A stretch of DNA of 64,000 nt from Manihot esculenta (lineage: Eukaryota > Streptophyta > Magnoliopsida > Malpighiales > Euphorbiaceae): positions 8,629,331 to 8,693,330 of the forward strand of contig NC_035173.2 of assembly GCF_001659605.2 (NCBI RefSeq), given 5' to 3'. This document shows positions 22,116 through 32,328 of this stretch, piece after piece. The notes below the pieces were generated by a model. That model did not search any database. It saw only the letters and a list, made by a program, of their open reading frames with translations, and was not told where the DNA came from. The position numbers were made by a program, and so were the translations under genes. Numbering within the stretch: the stretch's first letter is position 1; the number at the start of each line of letters is the position of its first letter.

Positions 22116-22455
22116 GATTGACTTGCCTGGTGAGTATGGTGTTAGTGCCACTTTTAATGTTTCTGATTTGTCTCCTTATGACGATGCAGATTTGAGGACA
22201 AATCTTTTTAAAGAAGGGGAGAATGATGTGAACCAGCATGGGAAGCAAGGCAAGGATCCCTTGGAGCTACAACAAGGACCATTGACAAGGAATAAAGCAA
22301 GGAAGTACGGCGTTACTCTTGGATTGCATATTCAAGAATTTATTACAAGAGAGATGACTGAAATTGCTAGGGATAAGTGCGAGAAGGAACTTGAAGGTCA
22401 TTCGAAGCTGATTACGTTGCTGAGTGTATGCATGGATGAAGCAGAAGCAAATTGA
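22110..22455 (+). pseudogene. Gypsy-B pol C-terminus, running into the 3' LTR
   Basis: The frame shifted by one from the main pol ORF encodes [12 protein letters not shown]...NVSDLSPY, the normal end of a Gypsy integrase. It then crosses the LTR border at 22224 and continues for 232 bp inside the [26 protein letters not shown], ending DEAEAN at 22455. Coding overlap with the LTR is known in CRM chromoviruses. Because of the upstream frameshift this tail is not translated from the main pol ORF in this copy. Confidence 0.8.
22211..22223 (+). other. Gypsy-B polypurine tract
   Basis: aagaaggggagaa ends directly at the 3' LTR start (TGATGTG at 22224). It lies inside the coding frame of the pol C-terminus (KEGEN). 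Confidence 0.8.
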
Positions 22456-23100
22456 AGATTTGTAGCGCTCGCTACCATTATCAAAGTCGCGCTCGCGACA
22501 TTCAGTTAGCCGAAGATACTTTTGTGTTTTGTGGAAGTTAATTTTGGGGCACATCATGGAGGAAGATAGTGGAGAATCAGCCCGAACCATAAGCAGGTTG
22601 TGGTTTCGTCCCTGAGGTTGTGGTTTCTGCTGGAACTATTGAGGCATACGAGAATGTGGTTGGTTTTTAAAGACTTGGCAGTTATTTTTGTTATTTTAGC
22701 TTGTTTCCCTGTTGGGATAGGAATTCTGACTTAGTATTTGTTTTCCTTTTCCAATTAGGTTTAGGTTTTTGCCTTACACTATAAATAAGGCCTTAAATTC
22801 TTATATCAGACACTTTTTTTGTTTTTTTGACAAATTTAATTCAGATTTGCTTTATGCAAATTTCGGCCTTCTTTGAGAGAGTGAGAGTTTGCTTCTTTCA
22901 TTGATTGCATCACGAATCAGACCAACTTATCAATTTCGATTGTGGCGTTCTTCTGATCCGTCCTACAAAATCCTTCCGTTATTAGTGTTCTAGCTTCGCT
23001 AAGCTTAGGGTGCTATAGAGGGTGGTTTATCCATGTTCTTGGAATCTATATCAGAGGTGCGACGGGGTTTGAGGACTAAGTGCCATAGGGTTCCGCGTCA
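22224..23100 (+). repeat. Gypsy-B 3' LTR
   Basis: 877 bp. It differs from the 5' LTR at a single base by my reading. The first 232 bp are coding (see 22110-22455) and a TATA box lies at 22780-22787. Confidence 0.95.
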
Positions 23101-25156
23101 GTAGTCCTGGAAGCTCATCTGGAAACACATCTGGGAACTCTCTGACTACGGGCACTGAACTGGGGTCCTTAACCTGACTGTCTAGCTCTCTCACATGTGC
23201 AAGATATCCCTGACATCCCCTCCTGAGCAACCTACGAGCCTGTAGGGCTGATATCAGACCTCTAGGCGTGCCCCTCCTGTCTCCTCTGAAGACAAACTCA
23301 GATCCATCCTCATCTCTGAACTTAACTACCTTGTCTCTACAGTCCAAGGTAGCACCATATGCAGATAGCCAATCCATCCCTAGAATGACGTCAAAATCTG
23401 TCAACTCTAGAACCACAAGGTCAGCTGGAAGGCATCTACCATCTATAAACACTGGACTATGTCGACAGACTGTCTCTGCCAACGATGGATCACACTTAGG
23501 GCCACTAACCCATAGGGGACACTCTAACCCAGACGTCATCAAACCCACTCTCTCTATGGCTCTGGGAGCAACAAAGGAATGTGAAGCACCAGGGTCTAAC
23601 AAAGCATACACCTCAGAACACCCAATGAGAAGGTTACCTGACACCACGGTGTTAGAAGTGTTTGCCTCCTGCTGTGTCATCGTGAAAATCCACGCCGGAG
23701 CTGACGGACCTCCACCTCGGGGACCCGCAGATGAAGAGGCTGACCCTCTCCCTCTGCCTCTGCCCTGCGTCATACCTGAAACTGGTGGCTGTGGCATGCT
23801 AGCTGGAGCTGTCTGCTGGGATGGTGCCGTGAAAGATGCCTGAGGGCACTCACGAGCCATGTGTCCCTCCTGGCCGCACCTGTAACATCCTGTAATCCCA
23901 AAGCGACAAACTCCTCTGTGCGCTTTACCGCACCTACCACACACTGAAACCTCTGAGCCTGAACTCATGCCACTGCCTAATCCCAGACCTGCTTTAATCT
24001 TATTCCAGAACTTATTCTTCCTCGACTTCTGCGTGGAACCACTCCACTTCTTACCACTGGAAGTTGCTGCACCCTGTGAAGAGGGATCTGACTTACCCCT
24101 ACCTGGGGTCTTAGAACCAGAAGACTGTGCCGGCTGCTGTTTCACTGTACCCTGTATAATGGCACTAGCCTCCATCCTCCGTGCTAAATCCACCACGGTG
24201 TGGAAACTCTCCCTCTCGGCTGCATGGATCAAAGAGGAATACCTGGAATGCAGTTTCATAGCATACCTCCTAGCCTTTTTCTGTTCCGTGTCATAGGCCT
24301 GTCCTGCATACCGCAGCAACTCCAGAAACCTGTCAGTAAACTCATCAATACTCATATCCTCTGTCTGCTTGAGCTGCTCAAACTCTATCATCTTTAGCTC
24401 TTTTGAACTATCTGGGAATGCCCATCCGGCAAACTCATTAGCAAACTCCTCCCAAGACATGTTATCCAACCTAGGGTCCACATAGACGCCAAACCATTCC
24501 TTCGCCTTCTTACATTTTAAAGTGAACCCTGCCATCTGAATGGCTCTGGTATCATCTGCCCCTAGCTCATCTGCTATCATCTTGACTGCTTTGATGTACT
24601 CAAACGGATCATCTCCTGATTGGTACTTAGGAGCATCTAACTTTAGGTAATCAGTCATCTTTACCTTGCTCCTCACAGATGGGCCAGGTTGAGGTGTTTG
24701 GATAACTGGGGCTTCTGGTTGTACCACTGGTGGTGGTGGAGGAGGTGCAGAACTTTCTGGTGTAGAGTATGCTGGACTGGGGTAAAAAGGTGAGGGTGGA
24801 TACATGGGATATGGTGGATATGGGGGGTAATACGGTGGATAAGGCATATATGTGGGATATGGGTGAAAACTAAGATAATCCGATGTACCTCCCATCGAAT
24901 ATCCTGGGCCCTGTGGGTAGGGCTGATAGTGGGGTGGATAACCATACCCCGAGGCCTGACCGCCTCCCTGTGATGATCCCACATCCTCCTCCGTATTGCC
25001 AACACCTAACCCTCCATCCCTTCTTGGATCCACATCCATCTCTTCCCTTGTATCACTAGATCTTCTTCTCTGTTCTGTCTCCCTCCTGCTTTCATCAAAA
25101 GACCTTCTAGGGTCCCTTGATGATCTTTCTCTGCCTGCCCTTTGGGACATAGCTCT
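23101..25156 (-). CDS. Gypsy-A gag-protease (middle of polyprotein)
   Basis: About 685 residues of the Gypsy-A polyprotein between its two insertions. In order: an Arg/Ser/Glu-rich N-terminus (SSRDPRRSFDESRRE); a Pro/Tyr-rich low-complexity stretch of PYPPYPMYPP type; the gag core (KVKMTDYLKLDAPKYQSGDD, KEWFGVYVDPRLDNMSWEEF, QLKQTEDMSIDEFTDRFLEL); the zinc knuckle CYRCGQEGHMARECP; a second Cys cluster (CGRCGKAHRGVCRFG); and the protease with DPGASHSFVA and VILGMDWLS. The frame reaches VVREFPDVFPDELPG at the Gypsy-B junction and continues as PPDREIEF at 15796. The in-frame ATG at 25150 is internal; the true start is at 34643. Confidence 0.9.
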
Positions 25157-27382
25157 TGTAATACCCGCCTGGAATCCGGCACCGGAATTCCTGTGGTCAG
25201 GTGGAATCCGGGGTGTTGGAATTCTATAAAAGGGTAGGACTTATGTTTTCTCAGTGGTATGATGTGTTTTAGGTTTTAAGTTATATAGTTTTGAGTTTTG
25301 CAGAGAAAATAGTTCATGGAGACTTCAGCCAAGTTCGGCCGCCGAAGGTAAGTTCGGCCGCCGAAAGTGCCCAATGTTCGGCTTCCGAAATTCAAGTTCG
25401 GCCCCCGAATGTTGCATGGTTTTGCATGCGATTGGGCAGCCGAAGCTGAGTTGGCTAGTGAGCTGAGTCATGTTTTGTTTGACAAGTGTTGGCCTCAGAT
25501 TCTTGCCATGGAATGGCCACGTCTCTTATGACTCATCTGTACATGTTTTTGATTGTTCTTCCAGCAGTTTGAGGTGCTTGCAAAGGTGTTGAGAGTTGAG
25601 AGAAACAAAAGTTACGCTTGTGAGATTTTGAGAGTTTGAAGAGAGGTTGATCTATTTTTCCTTTGTTCAGTGTGTGTATCTTCCTGTTTTCAGAGGTAAA
25701 GGCAGTTTTAGACCCTGTTTATATGTTTTCTGAAGGGTTAAAGGAAGGAGAAGCATGCTTAGGTTATTCATGGTAGTTTTTGATGAGTTATGTATGTATA
25801 CATGTTGATGCGTTATGTTTGTTTTGTTGTTTGGGGTTATTAGCCAGTTTTGGACCCCTGTGAACATATACTTGAGTATATGTGTGTTATGTGAAGGATG
25901 CATGTTCGAAAGTGTTGAAGGGAAGGAGGAGATGGTTTGCCGTTGAAGCTGAGTTGAACTCAGGTTCGGCAGCCGAAGGTTCATTCGGCCGCCGAACCTC
26001 CTGCATGGTGGCTTGGCTGCCACAGCTTGCCCCTGAGTGTTTTTGTATGTTCGGCTCTGTTTGGGGGATTCGGCCGCCGAAGGTGCCGCCGAAGGTTAGA
26101 GACTTTCGTCTCTGGAGTATGTTTTGGCCCCCGAAGCTTGCCCCCGAAAGGGTTCGGCCGCCGAAGATTGAGTTTCGGCCGCCGAAGGTGCTTGAGTTTC
26201 GTCTCTGGAGAGGACATTCGGCCGCCGAACCTGCCGCCGAAAGTGTTCTGTCCAGCTTTTCTTTTGCATATTTTGCATGAGTTGTAGACTGAGATTAAGG
26301 GGTTTCTTGGGTAGTTTACTAGAGTTATTCTTAAGGTCGTTTGGTCCCTCATTTAAGTCTTTATGTGTTTATACAGACCAGAGGAACCAGAGAGAGCAGC
26401 AGTGAGTACTGCTCCAGAGGTTCAAAGCCTGCAGAGTCAGTCAGTCCAGATAGCCAGAGGTGAGTGGAACTAAACTTCATGTTTTTAAGAAGACAATAGA
26501 ATGTTTTAGCATATCTCATGCATCATGATTATGCAAATAGGTTGATTGCATTACTATTCACGAATATGTTGCATTGCATTGTTAATTGTGGGTGTGAGTA
26601 AATGCTGAATGATCCAATAGTCTCTGAGTTAAGACCAGGAGCCTTTGACTACGCCCTGGCAGGTATAGTAAAGACCAGGAGCCTTTGACTACGCCCTGGC
26701 AATGGTAAGTACAGAGGTGTTATACACATATACATATATGACAGGAAGACCAGGTGCTCGATTCTACGCCCTGGCACGGAAGTTACTGAGGCTATATGGT
26801 GACAGGTTTACTCTTGATGTGGCTTGTCTGTGATATGATGCATTCCATGAGATCATATTTTATGACTGATTTTATTATTCTACTCACTGGGCTATAGAGC
26901 TCATCCCACTCCCTTAATCCCAGTCTTGCAGGATCTCAGTGTACAGTGTACAGGGGAAAGTCAGAAGAGGTCAGAGATAAGAGAAGAAACGTGTAATAGC
27001 TTAGAGTGGACATGTAATATGAAAGAGATATGTTAATTATGTTTATAGTTAGACCTGTGCTTGACATAGTTGTGTTGTAAATCTTTGGTTTTTGTACATG
27101 ATCAGGTTATGTATATATTTTGCTGAGTATGTGAAACCCAGGCTTAACAGGTATGAGATAACCCATCTAGAGCCAGCTCTAGTCAGGGGTACAGACAGAG
27201 ATAGTGCATGCACAGGTTAAGCCTTGGATCAGGAAAAAGAGTTTTTATTTTCACATAAAATGTATGATCATGTATGAGATTTACAGGTACACAGAGTATA
27301 TAGCAGGCTTGCTACGGGTTCTGGCGGCCTTACGCCGACCTGAATCCTAGCGCCGGTGACGGTCCGTTTTGGGGTCGTTACA
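25157..27382 (+). repeat. Gypsy-C 5' LTR
   Basis: 2226 bp, TGTAATACCC...TCGTTACA. It contains many TTCGGCCGCCGAA palindromes (25330-26240), TTTCGTCTCTGGAG repeats, and three copies of the 'aagaccagg...acgccctggca' module near 26631, 26671 and 26746. A TATA-like tataaaag lies near 25225. It carries no gene; the long frames across it are repeat artefacts. Confidence 0.95.
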
Positions 27383-27385
27383 GAT

Positions 27386-27398
27386 TGGTATCAGAGCC
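27386..27398 (+). other. Gypsy-C primer-binding site (tRNA-iMet)
   Basis: TGGTATCAGAGCC three bases inside the 5' LTR, complementary to the 3' end of the initiator methionine tRNA as in most plant Gypsy elements. Confidence 0.9.
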
Positions 27399-27608
27399 CT
27401 AGGTTCATATGATCGGACCTATAGAGAGAGTGTCGGGCTCATAGAGACTAGAGTTGGTCAAGCACAATAGGAAATCATGTTCACTAGGATAGGAAATGGA
27501 GTCCTGTCTCTTTGATGCTATGTACTGCTATGCATATGTGTTATCTTTGCGATATATGTTTATGTGCTGATATGCTATAGTGTGTGTGTTGTTTTCCAGA
27601 GAGTTAAG

Positions 27609-28992
27609 ATGCGATTGACTGGAGTCCCATCAGATAGTGAGGGATTAGCTGCTCGTCCTCCTGCATTGCCAAGGGCAAGGTCACAAAGATCTAGCAGGGA
27701 AGGCATGTCAATAGACCCTAGAAGGTCTGTAGACGAGAGCAGAAGAGGGATAGTGAGAGGAGGTAGATCAGAAGAGGAGAGGGAGGCCATGGAGACTGAT
27801 CCGTCTATAGATGAAGGTATGGGCGAATCCGAGGGAGGTGTTCAGGCCTCAGATTTTGGCTATCCATCCTTGTTTCAGGAGCCAGAGTATCCGATGGAGG
27901 GTATGTCGGAATACTCTCGTTTTGACCCATATCCTACATACATGCCATATATGCCATATCCTCACTATTACCCATCATATCCACCATATCCTATGTATCC
28001 ACCCTCCCCTATACATCCAAGTGCAGCACACCCAGAAATAAATGAACCAGCACCTCCACCACCCCAAATAGAACCAGCAGCCCCTATTGCCCAAACTTTT
28101 CCATCTAGTTCATCTGGAAGTAAAGTGAAGATGACTGAGTACCTTAAATTGGATGCTCCTAAGTTCAATACAGGAGATGATCCATTTGAGTACTTGAGAA
28201 CTGTGAAGATGATTACTGATGAGTCAGGCCTATGATACTGATCAGAAGAAGGCAAGGAGATATACCATGAGACTTCATCCCAGGTATTCTTCTTTGATCC
28301 TTCCAGCAGAAAAGGAGAGTTTTCACTCGATTATAGATGCAGCAAGGAAGATGGAAGCTAGTGCCAATATTTAGAAACAATCAAAGGCACAGGCTTCGGG
28401 TTCTAAGGCCCCCAGTTCAAGTTCTACAGGCAGTAAGAGATGGGATAGAGCGAGAGGAACAAGGAAAGGGTTCTGGAGTAAAGTCAAGTCAGGTCTGGGT
28501 ATGGGTAGTGGCTCAAGCTCTGGCACAGCTATTCCAGCATGTAGGAGATGTGGGAGACCACACAGAGGAACTTGTCAGTTGGGATCGACAGCTTGTTTTA
28601 GATGCGGACAGGAAGGGCATATTGCTCGAGAGTGTCCTCAGGTGACTTTTGTGGCACCTTCCCAGCAGATGAGTTCAGGCAGTGTAGCACAGCCAGTAGG
28701 GCAGCCAGCAGCTTCAGCTATGCCTCAGGGTAGTGGTAGAGGTAGAGGGAGAGGGGCAGCCTCTACTTCAGCAGTAGGTTCCCGAGGTGGAAATCCTATA
28801 GCCCCAGCACGGATTTTCACCATGACTCAGGAGGAGGCAAATACATCGAACACAGTGGTGTCAGGTAATCTCATCATTGGGTGTTCAGATGTGTATGCTT
28901 TGATGGACCCCGGTGCTTCTCATTCCTTTATTGCTTCGAGAGCCATAGAGCGATTGGGTTTGATCAGTTCTGAGTTAGAGTATCCTCTCTAG
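27609..28992 (+). pseudogene. Gypsy-C gag-protease, deleted and stopped
   Basis: Starts at ATG 27609 (MRLTGVPSDSEG) and matches Gypsy-A gag: basic Ser/Arg region, then a PYPPYPMYPP-type Pro/Tyr stretch, then KMTEYLKLDAPKFNTGDD. After KMITDE (about 28220) the next homologous residues are AYDTDQKKARRY in another frame. Comparison with Gypsy-A shows ~85-90 codons of the gag core are missing (~260 bp), with a frameshift that stops the first frame at once. Downstream in frame are a TAG at about 28372, a zinc knuckle (CFRCGQEGHIAREC), the protease DPGASHSFIA and a TAG at 28990-28992. The deletion removes the capsid-like core, so a functional Gag is very unlikely. Confidence 0.88.
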
Positions 28993-31900
28993 GTCAGTGG
29001 ACCTAGATGTGACCCATCAGTGGCAGTGTCAGTCTGTCGTTTCAGTCCAGTATTCATAGAGGGTAGATGCCTTCCAGCTGACCTTGTGGTTCTAGACTTG
29101 ACAGAGTTTGATGTCATTCTAGGGATGGATTGGCTATCTGCATATAGTGCTACGTTGGACTGTCGAGAGAAGCTAGTGAGTCTTAGAGACCAGGATGGGT
29201 CAGAGTGTGTCTTCAGAGGAGACAGGAGAGGTACACCCAGAGGTATGATTTCAGCCCTTCAGGCTCGTCGTTTGCTTAGGAGGGGTTGTCAGGGGTTTCT
29301 AGCTCATGTGAGAGAGCTAGACAGTCAGGTGAGGGAACCAGCCACAGTACCAGTTGTCCGAGAATTTCTAGATGTGTTCCCAGACGATTTACCAGGACTA
29401 CCACCTGATAGGGAGATAGGGTTTGAAATTGAATTACTGCCAGGTACTAGACCTATCTCTATTCCTCCCTACAGGATGGCGCCAGCTGAGTTAACAGAGT
29501 TGAAAGAACAGTTGCAGGATTTGGTAGATAAGGGCTTCATCCGCCCTAGTACCTCACCTTGGGGTGCTCCAGTGCTCTTTGTCAGAAAGAAGGATGGATC
29601 CCTTAGACTTTGTATCGACTACAGACAGTTGAACAAGGTCACTATCAAGAATAGGTATCCCTTACCTAGGATTGATGATCTATTTGACCAGCTAGCTGGA
29701 GCAGGTTGTTTCTCGAAAATAGATCTGCGATCTGGGTATCATCAATTGAGAGTCAGAGAGGCAGATGTGCCTAAGACAGCTTTCCGAACCAGATATGGGC
29801 ATTATGAGTTCTTAGTGATGCCGTTCGGGTTGACTAACGCCCCTGCAGCATTTATGGATCTCATGAACAGGGTATTCAGTGAGTTTCTGGATCACTTTGT
29901 CATTGTGTTTATCGATGATATCTTAGTGTATTCCAGAGATGCAGAGGAGCATGCCCAGCATTTAAGGATCGTTTTGCAGACACTGAGAGAGCATGGTTTA
30001 TATGCCAAGTTCTCGAAGTGTGAGTTTTGGTTACGGAGCATTGCCTTCTTGGGACATGTGGTATCAGTAGAGGGTATTGAGGTAGACCCCAAGAAGATAG
30101 AGGCTGTAGCTAACTGGCCCAGACCCACAACAGTAACTGAGATTAAAAGTTTTTTGGGACTGGCAGGTTACTACAGGAGGTTCGTTCAGAACTTCTCAAA
30201 GATAGCAGCTCCTATGACCAAATTGACTCAGAAGAACCAGAAGTTTATCTGGTCAGACCAGTGTGAAGAGAGCTTTGAGGAGCTCAAGAGGAGATTGACA
30301 ACAGCACCAGTGTTAGCTCTGCCTGTCAGTAATAAGGATTTCACAATGTTCTGCGATGCATCTCGAGTAGGATTGGGTTGTGTATTGATGCAGAGTGATA
30401 GAGTAATAGCTTATGCTTCTAGACAGTTGAAGAAGCACGAGTTGAATTACCCTACCCATGACCTAGAGATGGCAGCAGTTATCTTTGCACTTAAGATGTG
30501 GCGGCATTACCTCTACGGGGTTAAATGCGAGATCTTCACTGATCACAAGAGTTTACAGTACATCTTAAGTCAGAGAGAGCTGAATTTGAGGCAGCGGAGA
30601 TGGGTAGAATTGCTCAGTGATTATGATTGTAAGATCCAGTATCATCCGGGTAAGGCGAATGTTGTCGCAGACGCCCTAAGCCGGAAGTCACTAGGCAGTT
30701 TATCCCATATAGCAGCAGAACGGAGACCAGTTGTGATGGAGCTTGATAAGCTCTTTGACGAGGGATTACAGCTAGAGTTGTCTGGTACAGGTGCATTGAT
30801 AGCACAGATGAGAGTGACACCTGTGTTTCTGGAGCAGATAGCTCAGAGACAGCATGAGGACCCTGAGTTGATGAAAATTGCCAGGACTGTTCAGTCAGGC
30901 AATAGTGTAGAGTTCAGATTTGACAGCAAAGGGATCCTTCGCTATGGGAGTCGACTTTGTGTACCAGATAGGGGCAGTGTGAAAGAAGACATTATGAGGG
31001 AAGCTCATCATGCGAGGTATAGTGTTCACCCAGGAGCCACCAAGATGTATCAGGATCTGAAAAGGGTCTATTGGTGGCCAGCCATGAAGAAAGAAGTGGC
31101 GCAGTTTGTGACAGCCTGTGAGGTTTGCCAGAGGGTGAAATTAGAGCATCAAAAACCAGCAGGAATGCTTAACCCATTACCGATTCCAGAGTGGAAATGG
31201 GAGAACATAGCCATGGATTTTGTAGTGGGTTTACCAGTAGCGTCCAACAGGATAGACTCGATATGGGTGATTGTGGACAGACTCACGAAATTTGCTCATT
31301 TTCTTCCAGTACGGAGTAACTATTCTGTGGATAAGTTGGCACAGGTCTATCTGGATGAGATAGTAAGATTACATGGAGTTCCAGTGTCTATAGTTTCAGA
31401 CAGAGGACCTCAGTTTACCTCCCGCTTTTGGCGGAGTCTGCAAAGTGCGATGGGCACGAGATTGGATTTTAGTACTGCTTTCCACCCACAGACTGATGGA
31501 CAGTCAGAAAGGACCATCCAGACCATAGAGGATATGCTTCGACTATGTGTGTTAGACTTTGGCGGTTCTTGGAGGCAGCATCTACCTTTGGTGGAGTTTG
31601 CCTACAATAACAGTCATCATGCTAGCATCGGGATGGCTCCTTATGAAGCGTTGTATGGGAGGAAGTGCAGATCCCCTGTTTGCTGGGAAGAGGTAGGAGA
31701 GAAGGCTCTTGCAGGGCCAGAGTTAGTAGACATTACCAGTAGAATGGTGCCCATGATCAGAGAGAGAATCAGAACAGCTCAGAGTAGACAGAAAAGTTAT
31801 GCAGACGTTCGCAGAAAGCAGTTAGAGTTTCAAGAGGGTAATTGGGTATTGCTGAAAGTGTCTCCAATGAAAGGAGTGGTTCGTTTTGGAAAGAAAGGTA

Positions 31901-32250
31901 AATTGGCTCCACGGTACATTGGACCCTTTGAGGTGTTGCAGAGGATCGGAAATGTGTCGTATAAGCTGGATTTACCTGCTTCCATGGAGAGGATTCACCC
32001 GGTATTTCATGTTTCTATGCTACGACAGTTTGTGTCAGATCCGAATCAGGTTCTGAGTGAGCCTGAGGTGGAGATTCATACGGATCTCACCTATATAGAG
32101 CAGCCAGTGCGGATTCTGGACACGCAGATCAGACAGCTAAGGAACAAGGAGATTCCGATGGTGAAAGTGTTGTGGAACCACCATAATCTAGAAGAGTGCA
32201 CATGGGAGACGCGGGAGTCTATGCTCCAGCAGTATCCATATTTGTTTTGA
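28993..32250 (+). CDS. Gypsy-C pol: protease end, RT, RH, INT, chromodomain
   Basis: Open for ~1085 codons directly after the TAG at 28990. Contains the end of the protease ([12 protein letters not shown]), RT ([19 protein letters not shown], catalytic FIDDILVYS), RNase H ([27 protein letters not shown]), the integrase zinc region (CEVCQRVK) and core ([37 protein letters not shown]), and a terminal chromodomain-like segment ([15 protein letters not shown]) ending YPYLF. All catalytic motifs I can check are present. Translation would normally come from a gag-pol fusion, which the gag damage prevents. An ATG at 29020 exists but is internal to the protease. Confidence 0.92.
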   Translation, partial: VSGPRCDPSVAVSVCRFSPVFIEGRCLPADLVVLDLTEFDVILGMDWLSAYSATLDCREKLVSLRDQDGSECVFRGDRRGTPRGMISALQARRLLRRGCQGFLAHVRELDSQVREPATVPVVREFLDVFPDDLPGLPPDREIGFEIELLPGTRPISIPPYRMAPAELTELKEQLQDLVDKGFIRPSTSPWGAPVLFVRKKDGSLRLCIDYRQLNKVTIKNRYPLPRIDDLFDQLAGAGCFSKIDLRSGYHQLRVREADVPKTAFRTRYGHYEFLVMPFGLTNAPAAFMDLMNRVFSEFLDHFVIVFIDDILVYSRDAEEHAQHLRIVLQTLREHGLYAKFSKCEFWLRSIAFLGHVVSVEGIEVDPKKIEAVANWPRPTTVTEIKSFLGLAGYYRRFVQNFSKIAAPMTKLTQKNQKFIWSDQCEESFEELKRRLTTAPVLALPVSNKDFTMFCDASRVGLGCVLMQSDRVIAYASRQLKKHELNYPTHDLEMAAVIFALKMWRHYLYGVKCEIFTDHKSLQYILSQRELNLRQRRWVELLSDYDCKIQYHPGKANVVADALSRKSLGSLSHIAAERRPVVMELDKLFDEGLQLELSGTGALIAQMRVTPVFLEQIAQRQHEDPELMKIARTVQSGNSVEFRFDSKGILRYGSRLCVPDRGSVKEDIMREAHHARYSVHPGATKMYQDLKRVYWWPAMKKEVAQFVTACEVCQRVKLEHQKPAGMLNPLPIPEWKWENIAMDFVVGLPVASNRIDSIWVIVDRLTKFAHFLPVRSNYSVDKLAQVYLDEIVRLHGVPVSIVSDRGPQFTSRFWRSLQSAMGTRLDFSTAFHPQTDGQSERTIQTIEDMLRLCVLDFGGSWRQHLPLVEFAYNNSHHASIGMAPYEALYGRKCRSPVCWEEVGEKALAGPELVDITSRMVPMIRERIRTAQSRQKSYADVRRKQLEFQEGNWVLLKVSPMKGVVRFGKKGKLAPRYIGPFEVLQRIGNVSYKLDLPASMERIHPVFHVSMLRQFVSDPNQVLSEPEVEIHTDLTYIEQPVRILDTQIRQLRNKEIPMVKVLWNHHNLEECTWETRESMLQQYPYLF

Positions 32251-32291
32251 GGTTAGTTTTCTCCGTTTCATATGTTCATTGTGTGTGTTAG

Positions 32292-32313
32292 GAACATCCG
32301 AGGACGAATGTTC
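32292..32313. other. Hairpin before the Gypsy-C PPT
   Basis: GAACATCCG, AGGA loop, CGAATGTTC: a 9-bp stem with one mismatch, three bases before the polypurine tract. It is the counterpart of the perfect hairpin at 12856-12877 in Gypsy-A. Confidence 0.65.
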
Positions 32314-32315
32314 TT

Positions 32316-32328
32316 AAGGAGGGGAGAA
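32316..32328 (+). other. Gypsy-C polypurine tract
   Basis: aaggaggggagaa ends directly at the first base of the 3' LTR (32329). Confidence 0.85.

Larger units (their letters stand above)
15802..23100 (+). mobile_element. Gypsy-B: CRM-like chromovirus (plus)
   Basis: A 7299-bp Ty3/Gypsy element with two 877-bp LTRs (15802-16678 and 22224-23100), flanked by the perfect TSD gtagt (15797-15801 and 23101-23105). I found one difference between the LTRs (C near 16608, T in the other copy), so insertion was very recent. The integrase sequence and the C-terminal coding sequence reaching into the 3' LTR point to the CRM lineage. It sits in Gypsy-A pol, in the opposite orientation, and removed nothing of the host ORF. 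Its own coding is damaged by one in-frame stop (19434-19436) and a frameshift near 22110. Confidence 0.95.
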
